From the NCBI GenBank assembly GCA_945869405.1, contig CAMBPD010000004.1, positions 1 through 45,928 of the forward strand: a stretch of DNA of 45,928 bases, written 5' to 3'. A model generated the notes under the pieces. It was not told the origin of the DNA and made no database searches. It saw nothing but the letters and a program-made list of their open reading frames with translations. Origin of the DNA: Chryseobacterium gleum. GTDB taxonomy: Bacteria; Bacteroidota; Bacteroidia; Flavobacteriales_D; Sanyastnellaceae. The position numbers were made by a program, and so were the translations under genes. Of the stretch, positions 17,459 through 26,010 are shown piece after piece; the first letter of the stretch is position 1; the number at the start of each line of letters is the position of its first letter.

Positions 17459-19861
17459 ATGAAAAGTACACTTACCTTTATCTGCACTGCCCTGTTGGCA
17501 ATCTATTCAACCGTTGCCGGTGCGCAAGCAATTTTACCTTCCGCCTGGAATTTCGACGTGAACGCTCCAACCGGTTGGTCTGAATCTCTAGGTGCCAGCA
17601 ACACTCGCTATGCCAACGGTCAAAACGGACAGGCCTGTCGATTGGATGCAACCGGAGATTTGGTTCTTCTCGAGTTTGCCGAAGAACCCGGTGCGCTCAA
17701 CTACTATCTAAAAGGACAAAACAGCGGAGGTACATTTCAAGGCACCTTCACCATTCAGGAAAGTGTTGACGGAGTGAACTTCACTACGCTTCGCTCGCTT
17801 ATGGGCGGTGAACTTCCGGCTACTGCCTTTACAATGTTCACCGATAACCCTGCGGCAAGCACCCGTTACATCCGTTGGTTTTTCACCGAAAAGATATCTG
17901 GTCACAACGTGGCACTCGATGAGATTTCTCTGATTGCACCAACAGCGGGTACTGCGCAAGAAATCAATGTTACAGACGGCACCAATAACATCCCAAGCGG
18001 TTTCACCGTGTTCTTAGGCGATAATTTGGGACAACCTTTATTCATCGAAAACTTGGGCTCTGTCGCTTCGTTGGACATTACAAACATCGAAATATCCGGA
18101 ACGAATGCATCCGAATTCTCGGTTGCATTTGAGCCGTTTTCTGTTGCACCAAATGGCACAGGCATGGGCCTCGTATCTATCGATTTCACTCCTACTTTCA
18201 ACGGCTCACACTTTTGCACTGTAACCATCAGCAGCAACGACGTGAGCGAACCAACCTATGTGGTGAATTTGTATGCCATTTCGGGTGGGTTTGCAACTGA
18301 GCCTACTGCACAAGCCACATCGATCACATTCGACAACGTTCGTTCATGGGATTTCCAAACTACACTTGCCGCTGCTGCGCAACCCGCGGAAGGCTACATT
18401 GTGCTCCGCAAAAAAGGGTCACCTGTTAATGAATCACCTGTTGACGGCACAACGTATGTGCGAGGACAATGGATCGGCAATGCGCAAGTTGTATATGTTG
18501 GAGAGGCAGCTAGCTTTGATGCACGTGCCATCGAAGCAGGTTTTACTTACCACCTAGCAGCATTTGCATTCAATGGTCAGCTAGGATTCGAAAACTACCT
18601 GACTTCAAGCCCTACAACATCTACCGTCGACGCACCGGCATCAAATTTTGGTTCATTGTATAGCGCAATCAATGTGAGTAGTCCTTCATTGGTTACCGAT
18701 TTAACTGCGCTCATGAACCCGTCGAACTATTTCCAAGTGTATTACAGCAACTACATCAGCACGCTCGTAAACAATTTCTACGTGCGCGATACCGTGGTAA
18801 CAGGGGTTACACAAAGCATGGTTGAATGCCAGTATAGCGGTGTGCCTTATCTGTTTGAAGCGGGCTTCCAGTGGACCAGCCTCAGCCGCGAACACCACTA
18901 TCCGCAAAGCTGGATGCCAACCTACTTCGACGCTAGTTTCGATCAGTCTTTTGAAGTAAGCGACTTGCACAACCTGTCGCCTGTTTTTCAAAATGAAGTG
19001 AACGCTGTAAGAAGCAACAATCCTTACGGAGAAGTTGTAACACCTACCAGCACCTTTGAAGATTGCATGCTTGGAGCAAACAACCTCGGCCAAACAGTGT
19101 ATGAAATGCGGGAGAGTTATAAAGGAAATTCAGCTCGCGCTATCATGTACCAAGCAACCAAGAACAACACATCTACTGCAGACTTCAGTCTTCCAGAACA
19201 GATTTCTATCGTCATTCAATATGGACAGAGTGAACAACTGTTGAAGCAGTGGCATTTCCAAGACCTGCCAGACAGTTGGGAGATCACGCGCAACGAATAC
19301 ATTCAATACGAGCAGCACAACCGCAATGCGTTTATCGACCAGGTTAGCTACCCATGCTACATCCGCTTTGCAGATCTCACTCCTTTTAGCCCTGAATTTA
19401 TATTCAACAATACCACACTCACTTGCATTGACCCAGCACAGAGCTATCAGTGGTATTTGGATGGTAACCCAATTGAAGAAGCTACATCAGCCACTTACGA
19501 TTGGACAACCGCGGGTAACTACAGCGTAGAAATTCAGCAGTTCGATCAGTGCCCATCCTTCACTTCTAGCGCCTCATTGGTAGGCACTGCAGTAGAAGAA
19601 ACCATGGGCGTTCAATTCGATCTTTCTGTATTCCCAAATCCTTCCGAAGGCCGTGTGGTTGTGAAAACACATGCGTCACGTCCAACAACTGCACAAATGA
19701 ACGTGCTCGACATGACCGGTAAAGTTGTATTCACTTCCAATGAAAACCTGAATGGAGGATTGAATCTGATTGCCATCGACGAAGAAATCAGCGCCGGTGT
19801 TTATACAGTAGAAATTCGCAGTGGTGAGTCGGCTCAGACAACACGTCTCGTTATTCGTTAA
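17459..19861 (+). CDS. Secreted endonuclease I (EndA/NucM-like) with choice-of-anchor/Ig-like region and T9SS-type C-terminus
   Basis: 'SLSREHHYPQSWMPTYFD', 'SDLHNLSPVFQNEVNAVRSNNPYGEVV', 'KGNSARAIMYQ', 'EITRNEYIQYEQHNRNAFIDQVSYPCYIRF' match endonuclease I motifs; 'LSVFPNPSEGRVVV...SAGVYTVEIRSGESAQTTRLVIR' C-terminus. Confidence 0.92.
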   Translation: MKSTLTFICTALLAIYSTVAGAQAILPSAWNFDVNAPTGWSESLGASNTRYANGQNGQACRLDATGDLVLLEFAEEPGALNYYLKGQNSGGTFQGTFTIQESVDGVNFTTLRSLMGGELPATAFTMFTDNPAASTRYIRWFFTEKISGHNVALDEISLIAPTAGTAQEINVTDGTNNIPSGFTVFLGDNLGQPLFIENLGSVASLDITNIEISGTNASEFSVAFEPFSVAPNGTGMGLVSIDFTPTFNGSHFCTVTISSNDVSEPTYVVNLYAISGGFATEPTAQATSITFDNVRSWDFQTTLAAAAQPAEGYIVLRKKGSPVNESPVDGTTYVRGQWIGNAQVVYVGEAASFDARAIEAGFTYHLAAFAFNGQLGFENYLTSSPTTSTVDAPASNFGSLYSAINVSSPSLVTDLTALMNPSNYFQVYYSNYISTLVNNFYVRDTVVTGVTQSMVECQYSGVPYLFEAGFQWTSLSREHHYPQSWMPTYFDASFDQSFEVSDLHNLSPVFQNEVNAVRSNNPYGEVVTPTSTFEDCMLGANNLGQTVYEMRESYKGNSARAIMYQATKNNTSTADFSLPEQISIVIQYGQSEQLLKQWHFQDLPDSWEITRNEYIQYEQHNRNAFIDQVSYPCYIRFADLTPFSPEFIFNNTTLTCIDPAQSYQWYLDGNPIEEATSATYDWTTAGNYSVEIQQFDQCPSFTSSASLVGTAVEETMGVQFDLSVFPNPSEGRVVVKTHASRPTTAQMNVLDMTGKVVFTSNENLNGGLNLIAIDEEISAGVYTVEIRSGESAQTTRLVIR

Positions 19862-19878
19862 ACGAACTTTCACACTAT

Positions 19879-19917
19879 TAAAAAAAGCCGATTCCAAATG
19901 GAGGCGGCTTTTTTTAT
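19879..19917 (+). terminator. Intrinsic terminator after the endonuclease gene
   Basis: AAAAAAAGCCG...GGCGGCTTTTTTT hairpin with T tract. Confidence 0.85.
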
Positions 19918-19926
19918 TGGTCATAT

Positions 19927-19976
19927 GGACGCATTCCTATGCGTCCCTGTCCCGACAATCACATGGTGACCTGTCG
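19927..19976. repeat. Two adjacent inverted repeats in a convergent intergenic region
   Basis: GGACGCAT-tcct-ATGCGTCC (19927-19946, perfect) and CGACAaTCAC-atg-GTGAccTGTCG (19953-19976). Confidence 0.7.
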
Positions 19977-19992
19977 TAATAATCAGGACCCC

Positions 19993-20463
19993 TCAATCAT
20001 GATGATAACTCTCTCCCTTCAAAATCGTGTGCGCGCGATACAGCTGCTCCACGAGCAACAGACGGATCATCTCGTGCGAGAAGGTCATTTTCGAAAAAGA
20101 AATCTTACCATTGGCGCGCGCATACATTGCATCAGAAAACCCGAAGGCTCCACCGATGATGAGAACGAGTTGTTTCACACCACTGTTCATGCGGCGTTGC
20201 AGCATTTCGGCAAAACCACGTGAAGAAAAATGATCCCCGTTTTCATCGAGGAGCAACACGAAGTCATCCGACTTGATTTGCTTCATGAGCACTTCACCTT
20301 CGCGCTCCTTTAAGACTTCAGATGAAATTCCCTTTGCAGGAACGTCGGGCAACTCCTTGTATTCAACCTTTGCGTAATGCTTAAGTCGGTCTTGGTAAAT
20401 AGCGATGCCTTCGCGCAGATAAGACGCGCTGGTTTTACCCAATGTGAGAATAATAATCTTCAA
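19993..20463 (-). CDS. rlmH: 23S rRNA (pseudouridine1915-N3)-methyltransferase RlmH
   Basis: 'KIIILTLGKTSASYLREGIAIYQDRLKHYAKVEYKELPD', 'LIIGGAFGFSDAMYARANGKISFSKMTFSHEMIRLLLVEQLYRAHTILKGESYHHD'. Probable TTG start at 20463. Confidence 0.95.
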   Translation of the reverse strand: MKIIILTLGKTSASYLREGIAIYQDRLKHYAKVEYKELPDVPAKGISSEVLKEREGEVLMKQIKSDDFVLLLDENGDHFSSRGFAEMLQRRMNSGVKQLVLIIGGAFGFSDAMYARANGKISFSKMTFSHEMIRLLLVEQLYRAHTILKGESYHHD

Positions 20464-20479
20464 TGGATGAAGTGAAGGA

Positions 20480-21553
20480 TCATTCGCGTTGATCGTCTTT
20501 CGAATCTCGCACATCTTGCCGGCGCAGTGGATTCAAACCATAGTCGCGAAAGAGTTTGCGCTGCTTGTATACATCACATGCTGTGAAGATTGCGGCTCTT
20601 AGCGATGACTCATCGGCAACGCCTTGACCGGCAATGTCGAAGCACGTGCCATGATCTGGTGAGGTACGCACCACTGGCAAGCCGGCAGTGAAGTTCACTC
20701 CATTGTCGAAGGCCAAGGCTTTGAAGGGCGCCAATCCTTGATCGTGATACATTGCAAGCACAGCATCAAAGCGCTTGTAACCGCCACTACCAAAAAAGCC
20801 ATCGGCACCATAAGGTCCATACACCATCATTCCCTTATCGAATGCCTCGCGCACGGCAGGAATAATTACGTCTTTCTCTTCTGAGCCCAGCAGGCCATTG
20901 TCGCCAGCATGAGGGTTCAACCCAAGAACTGCAATACGCGGACGATTCATACCGAAGTCCTTCACCAACGATTCATTCATGAGCCTTAATTTCTCGTGAA
21001 TAAGCTCTTTAGTGATGTGCTGAGCCACATCCTTCAAGGGTACATGACCTGTAACAATTCCTACACGCAGGGTATCACTCACTAGAAACATCAACACCTT
21101 TTCTGTATTGGCAAACTTGGCGAGATACTCTGTGTGTCCCGGAAAATTGAAGCTTTCGCTTTGGATAGTGTCTTTATTGATGGGCGATGTAACGATTACA
21201 TCCACCTTGTTACTAGCCAAGTCATTTACTGCTGCCTCTAGACTTTTAAATGCAAACATTCCGGCGTCCTTAGTGGGTTTGCCAAACTCGACTTTACCAT
21301 TGAAGTCTTTCCAAATGTTCACCAGGTTGACCTTTTTAGCAATGGCTTCGGATGCACTCTCCACGGTATTGAATTGGAAGTCTTCAACGTTCACGCATTT
21401 ACGATGGGCTTTTACTACCTCTGGATGGGCATACAAAATGGGCGTAATTGATTCTACCATGCGCGGATCAGAAAAGACCTTGATTACGGTTTCCAATCCG
21501 ACACCATTTATGTCGCCGCTTGTTACGGCAACGCGTATTCTTTGCTCACTCAT
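20480..21553 (-). CDS. pdxA: 4-hydroxythreonine-4-phosphate dehydrogenase
   Basis: 'VAVTSGDINGVGLETVIKVF', 'VTSPINKDTIQ..FNFPGHTEYLA', 'VLGLNPHAGDNGLLGSEE', 'AMYHDQGLAPFKALAFDNGVNFTAGLPVVRTSPDHGTCFDIAGQG'. Confidence 0.96.
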   Translation of the reverse strand: MSEQRIRVAVTSGDINGVGLETVIKVFSDPRMVESITPILYAHPEVVKAHRKCVNVEDFQFNTVESASEAIAKKVNLVNIWKDFNGKVEFGKPTKDAGMFAFKSLEAAVNDLASNKVDVIVTSPINKDTIQSESFNFPGHTEYLAKFANTEKVLMFLVSDTLRVGIVTGHVPLKDVAQHITKELIHEKLRLMNESLVKDFGMNRPRIAVLGLNPHAGDNGLLGSEEKDVIIPAVREAFDKGMMVYGPYGADGFFGSGGYKRFDAVLAMYHDQGLAPFKALAFDNGVNFTAGLPVVRTSPDHGTCFDIAGQGVADESSLRAAIFTACDVYKQRKLFRDYGLNPLRRQDVRDSKDDQRE

Positions 21554-21566
21554 TCTATTGATTGGC

Positions 21567-23003
21567 TTAACAGTAATTCTTGTTTATGAAATCGTACAAC
21601 AAGCGCACACCTACGCCCGATCCGCCCTTGGTGCGATAAGCGCTTGCGCTGTTGCTGTATGCGGGTCCGGCAATGTCAATATGAATCCACGGATAATCCG
21701 TAAAATGTTCTAAAAACTTAGCTGCGGAAATTTGTCCGGCGTATGGCCCACCCAAATTTTTCAGGTCTGCAACATCACTCTTCATCTCGTCGCCATAATC
21801 CTTCCAAAGCGGAAACTGAACGGTGCGTTCCCACACTTGCATGCCGCTTTCAGCCAGCTGATCCATCACGTTGCGCTCGGCTGTGCCCATGACTGCGCTT
21901 GCATACGTACCGATAGCGCGCACTGCAGCACCCGTTAAGGTTGCCAAATCAATGCACACCTCAGGCTTGTATTGTTGCGCCCAAACAAGCGCATCGGCCA
22001 AGATGAGACGGCCTTCAGCGTCCGTATTTAATACTTCTACTGTTGTTCCATCGCTGATGGTAATTACATCTTGCGGACAAACGGCATTCATTCCGGGTCG
22101 GTTGTCGGTTGAGGGAACCAAACCAATAACGTGGACCGGCAACTGATTCTTCGCAATGGCCATCATTGCGCCTACTACCGCAGCACCGCCGCTCATATCG
22201 CACTTCATTTCATCCATGCTATTGGGTGTTGGCTTTAGGCTCAAGCCTCCAGTATCGAACACCACACCCTTACCAACAAGTACGATTGGTTTCTTGTTGC
22301 GAGCCTTCTCTGGCTTGTACTCCATGATAGTGAACGTTGGCGGATCAATACTTCCTGCGTTCACAGCAAGCAGACCACCCATCTTTTTAGCTTCAATTTC
22401 TTTCTTGCCAAGCACTTTCACACTGAAGCCGGACTCCTTTCCAACCTTCTGCATTTCTTTCGAAAACTGCACAGCCGTGAGAAAGGAAACAGGTTCATTG
22501 ATCAAGGTACGTGCTACCAAAGTAGCCTCTACCAAGTGCTGCAATGACTCAGCATCTTTGGCGGTTACATACTTGTCTGCGATATGAATTGTGCTGAGGG
22601 AATTCTGGCGCTTCTTTTTGTCTTTGAAATACTTCAAAAACTGATAATTAGCCAATGCAATTCCTTCGGCCAGTGCAAGCGACAATTCCTTTTCGCCTGT
22701 TAGGTTGTTGATGCACACTTCGACCGACTTTGCGGCATTCAATGCACTAAGCAGCGATGCTCCCTTCATGCGCAACTTCTCGAGTGCTTCGGGGGTTGCA
22801 GCTTCCTTTTTGATGGGTAAATAGTAATTGAACAAACCCAACTCCTGCAGGGTAATTACGTCCTTCTCGTGTTCAATTTCCTTTTTGAAAAACGATAGCT
22901 GCTGCTTGTCGAGATCCGTGAGCTTCGAAGGCTCATCGCTGTAGAAAATGGTAATGCCTGATGCATTGAGCAATGCGCTCTTGGCCGATTTTAACTGTGT
23001 CAT
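21567..23003 (-). CDS. Leucyl aminopeptidase family (M17) protein
   Basis: 'VGKGVVFDTGGLSLKPTPNSMDEMKCDMSGGAAV', 'VLNTDAEGRLILADAL' (NTDAEGRL). Confidence 0.95.
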   Translation of the reverse strand: MTQLKSAKSALLNASGITIFYSDEPSKLTDLDKQQLSFFKKEIEHEKDVITLQELGLFNYYLPIKKEAATPEALEKLRMKGASLLSALNAAKSVEVCINNLTGEKELSLALAEGIALANYQFLKYFKDKKKRQNSLSTIHIADKYVTAKDAESLQHLVEATLVARTLINEPVSFLTAVQFSKEMQKVGKESGFSVKVLGKKEIEAKKMGGLLAVNAGSIDPPTFTIMEYKPEKARNKKPIVLVGKGVVFDTGGLSLKPTPNSMDEMKCDMSGGAAVVGAMMAIAKNQLPVHVIGLVPSTDNRPGMNAVCPQDVITISDGTTVEVLNTDAEGRLILADALVWAQQYKPEVCIDLATLTGAAVRAIGTYASAVMGTAERNVMDQLAESGMQVWERTVQFPLWKDYGDEMKSDVADLKNLGGPYAGQISAAKFLEHFTDYPWIHIDIAGPAYSNSASAYRTKGGSGVGVRLLYDFINKNYC

Positions 23004-23026
23004 CCTTACTTGGTCAATTAACTGCT

Positions 23027-23034
23027 CAAAGGTA
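23027..23034 (-). promoter_or_regulatory. -7-like promoter box upstream of the aminopeptidase gene
   Basis: TACCTTTG on the minus strand, 24 nt upstream of the start; no clear -33 TTG. Confidence 0.45.
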
Positions 23035-23203
23035 ATTAGAGCAGCCTGCCATTCACGCTCCTTCGGTCATAGAGCGTGAAAATAAATATGATTTCTGAAA
23101 ATAACTCTTACACTTTTAGGGGTTAATTGCTCACCGCCCGCTCATTCAACCACCTTTCCTGTGCATTGAAAATATATTCTGACTAGATGACTGACCAATC
23201 AGA

Positions 23204-24166
23204 TTACGGTTCGTTTTTGGTGGGGGCCTTCATCAACGTAGCGTTTCTTCTCAACCCATCCATTCCCTTTCGCTTCAAGGGCGACCTGCGCGCAATGTTG
23301 GCAAACACTTCTTCAGACAAGTCGCGCCATTCCCCCGACGACATGTTGAGCAATTGCATGCGAGGTGTAAAGTGTTGTTCCGTATTCACAACTGAAAAGC
23401 GATTCCAGGGGCAAACATCCTGGCACACATCGCATCCGAAAAGCCAACCGTCCATCTTCGAAATCCATTCCGCAGGTAATTCCTTCTTCAACTCGATGGT
23501 GAAATACGAAATACACTTGCTTCCGTCCACCACGTATGGCTCTGTGATTGCTTCGGTTGGGCAGGCATCGATACACGCTCTGCACGTTCCACAGTGGTCT
23601 TGCACAGGCCCATCAACGGCTAATTCCAAGTCGATTATTAGTTCGGCGATAAAAAAAAACGACCCTTGCCGCTTGTTTATGAGGTTGGCATTTTTTCCGA
23701 CCCACCCCAAACCACTTCGCTTTGCCCAAGCCTTTTCTAACACTGGGGCGGAATCAACAAATGCCCTTCCGTCTACATCACCGATATGGGCGCGCATATC
23801 TTCTAGCAAGGTCTTTAAACGCTCCTTCACCACCAAGTGGTAATCGTCGCCCCAAGCATACTTTGAAATCTTCAGGGCGCCATCGGCAATTGCAGTGGAG
23901 GGATCGGGAAAGTAGTTGAATAGCAGAGAAACTACTGAGCGAGCGCCAGGCACGAGTATGCGAGGATCAAGGCGCATATCGAAATGATTCTGCATGTAAT
24001 TCATCTCACCTTGCATCCCTTTATTCAACCATGCCTCCAAGCGTGGAACTTCTTCGGTGAGCAATTCTGCCCTTGAAACTCCGCAGAACGAGAAACCAAG
24101 TTCCAACGCCCTTTGCTTTATCCAACTGGCGTTCTCGCTAGCTTGCAATTCAGAATGCGTGGCCAT
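23204..24166 (-). CDS. queG: Epoxyqueuosine reductase
   Basis: 'CGTCRACIDACPTEAI', 'GCDVCQDVCPWNRF', 'ISYFTIELKKELP', 'SGLGWVGKNANLI'. Confidence 0.95.
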   Translation of the reverse strand: MATHSELQASENASWIKQRALELGFSFCGVSRAELLTEEVPRLEAWLNKGMQGEMNYMQNHFDMRLDPRILVPGARSVVSLLFNYFPDPSTAIADGALKISKYAWGDDYHLVVKERLKTLLEDMRAHIGDVDGRAFVDSAPVLEKAWAKRSGLGWVGKNANLINKRQGSFFFIAELIIDLELAVDGPVQDHCGTCRACIDACPTEAITEPYVVDGSKCISYFTIELKKELPAEWISKMDGWLFGCDVCQDVCPWNRFSVVNTEQHFTPRMQLLNMSSGEWRDLSEEVFANIARRSPLKRKGMDGLRRNATLMKAPTKNEP

Positions 24167-25185
24167 TAAAACAATTCTCCTAAACGGTTTCCTTTGTTTC
24201 TTCCGAGGTGTTTATAGGCCAGCTCTGTGACTTGTCGGCCACGTGGAGTTCGCATAATAAACCCTTCCTGTATGAGATAGGGTTCATACACCTCTTCTAT
24301 TGTCCCTGAATCTTCCCCAACAGCCGTGGCCACGGTGGTCAGTCCTACGGGGCCACCATTGAACTTGTCCATTATGGTAAATAGAATTTTATGATCCATT
24401 TCATCGAGACCATGGGTATCGACGTTGAGTGCGTTCAGTGCAAACTGAGTAATGTCGAGGTCGCATTTTCCATTGCCTTTAATTTGCGCAAAGTCTCTTA
24501 CTCTTCTCAACAACGCATTCGCAATTCTTGGTGTACCCCTGCTTCTGCGCGCAACCTCGTATGCTGCATCTTCCAAGATTTCCATTTTCAAAATATCCGC
24601 GCTTCGTTGCACTATATCGGTCAGTGTGCGCGCATCATAATAGGATAGGCGGGCATTGATACCGAAACGCGCTCTCAACGGCGCTGTGAGTAGGCCGCTT
24701 CGCGTGGTAGCACCAATAAGCGTGAACGGATTGAGTTTGATCTGCACCGAGCGCGCATTGGGTCCTGTATCGATCATTAAATCGATACAATAATCTTCCA
24801 TTGCTGAATAAAGATATTCCTCCACAATCGGACTCAAGCGATGTATCTCATCAATGAACAAGATGTCGTTATTCTCGAGGTTTGTGAGCAAACCCGCTAG
24901 GTCGGCAGGCTTGTCGAGCACCGGACCAGAGGTGGTCTTAATGCTCACTCCCATTTCATTTGCGATAATATACCCCAGCGTTGTCTTACCCAAGCCAGGT
25001 GGGCCATGCAACAATACATGGTCCAATGCCTCCTCTCGCAATTTTGCTGCCTTTACAAATACCTCCAAATTCTCAAGCACTTGTCTTTGCCCTGTAAAGT
25101 CTTCGAACGATTTCGGTCGCAACACTTTTTCTAAGTCCTTCTCCGGACTGTCGGCTTCGTCACGAATATTAAAAGAATCGCTCAT
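24166..25185 (-). CDS. ruvB: Holliday junction branch-migration helicase RuvB
   Basis: '[12 protein letters not shown]', '[24 protein letters not shown]', '[25 protein letters not shown]', '[22 protein letters not shown]'. Confidence 0.97.
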   Translation of the reverse strand: MSDSFNIRDEADSPEKDLEKVLRPKSFEDFTGQRQVLENLEVFVKAAKLREEALDHVLLHGPPGLGKTTLGYIIANEMGVSIKTTSGPVLDKPADLAGLLTNLENNDILFIDEIHRLSPIVEEYLYSAMEDYCIDLMIDTGPNARSVQIKLNPFTLIGATTRSGLLTAPLRARFGINARLSYYDARTLTDIVQRSADILKMEILEDAAYEVARRSRGTPRIANALLRRVRDFAQIKGNGKCDLDITQFALNALNVDTHGLDEMDHKILFTIMDKFNGGPVGLTTVATAVGEDSGTIEEVYEPYLIQEGFIMRTPRGRQVTELAYKHLGRNKGNRLGELF

Positions 25186-25194
25186 AGATTATTC

Positions 25195-25842
25195 TTAATT
25201 GGTAATGTTGCTGCCTTCACTGCTCTTGTAGCGCCTATAAATTTCGTCAAATATCAGTCTCACACGCAATGCGTAGATAGGCGAAGTGAATTGCTGTTCA
25301 ATATCGCGGTTGTTTTTGAGCATAATTCTATAGCCCATGCCAGCACCAACTCCGATTAATTTCAGGATTTTAAACTCGAAGGCCATCCCGGGTTCATAGA
25401 CAACCACTGGGCCTTTGCTGAAATTGCGCCTTCCCGTCTCCGAATCATAACACAGAAAACTGTTTCCTATGCCAAACTGAATTGGGGTGGAAACAACCCA
25501 AGGACCACGCTGATAGAAACTATACTCTACGAATGGCGCGATGTAATTCATTCGGATGTCAGCCCGCACCAATTCACCCTCAAAGATGACTTCCTCGGTT
25601 AGCTCTGTCCCAATGAAATTATATCCCAAGCCAACACTGAGTCTTGTGCCGAAATTGACGCCCCCCTTAACGCCATATACGGTTGCAGTTGTCCCGGTAA
25701 TAAAGGAATTGCGGGTTTCGAATTTAATACTGGGTGATACTCGTTGTCTAAAAACAAATCGCAACGAATCGACAAGATTTATGGTTTGTGCATTCGTGCA
25801 ACAAAAAATCAATACGAACAACGCAAACAAAAAACCACGCAT
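25195..25842 (-). CDS. Putative outer-membrane beta-barrel protein
   Basis: Signal peptide MRGFLFALFVLIFCCTNAQ; alternating beta pattern 'GTRLSVGLGYNFIGTEL', 'GVGAGMGYRIML', 'YALRVRLIFDEIYRRYK'. Confidence 0.65.
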   Translation of the reverse strand: MRGFLFALFVLIFCCTNAQTINLVDSLRFVFRQRVSPSIKFETRNSFITGTTATVYGVKGGVNFGTRLSVGLGYNFIGTELTEEVIFEGELVRADIRMNYIAPFVEYSFYQRGPWVVSTPIQFGIGNSFLCYDSETGRRNFSKGPVVVYEPGMAFEFKILKLIGVGAGMGYRIMLKNNRDIEQQFTSPIYALRVRLIFDEIYRRYKSSEGSNITN

Positions 25843-25964
25843 GTATGCAAAGGTATAGAATGAAACCGCCCATGTTTAATATCCTTAAACCACCTCCATT
25901 TCATTTACGAGAATTAAGGAGAAATGGACTGCGCACAAAAGAAACACAAGCCCCTATTCTAAAC

Positions 25965-25994
25965 AAAAAAGACCCACCTTGAGGCGGGTCTTTT
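25965..25994 (-). terminator. Intrinsic terminator at the end of the act-cox cluster
   Basis: Plus-strand AAAAAAGACCCaCC-ttga-GGcGGGTCTTTT; on the minus strand the hairpin is followed by TTTTTT. Confidence 0.85.
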
Positions 25995-26010
25995 GTATTT
26001 ATTCGAGCTT

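Noticed and set aside
21108-21713. 201-aa plus-strand ORF
   Set aside because: Antisense to pdxA and the aminopeptidase, which have clear family motifs.
23187-23843. 218-aa plus-strand ORF
   Set aside because: Antisense to queG, which has conserved Fe-S motifs.
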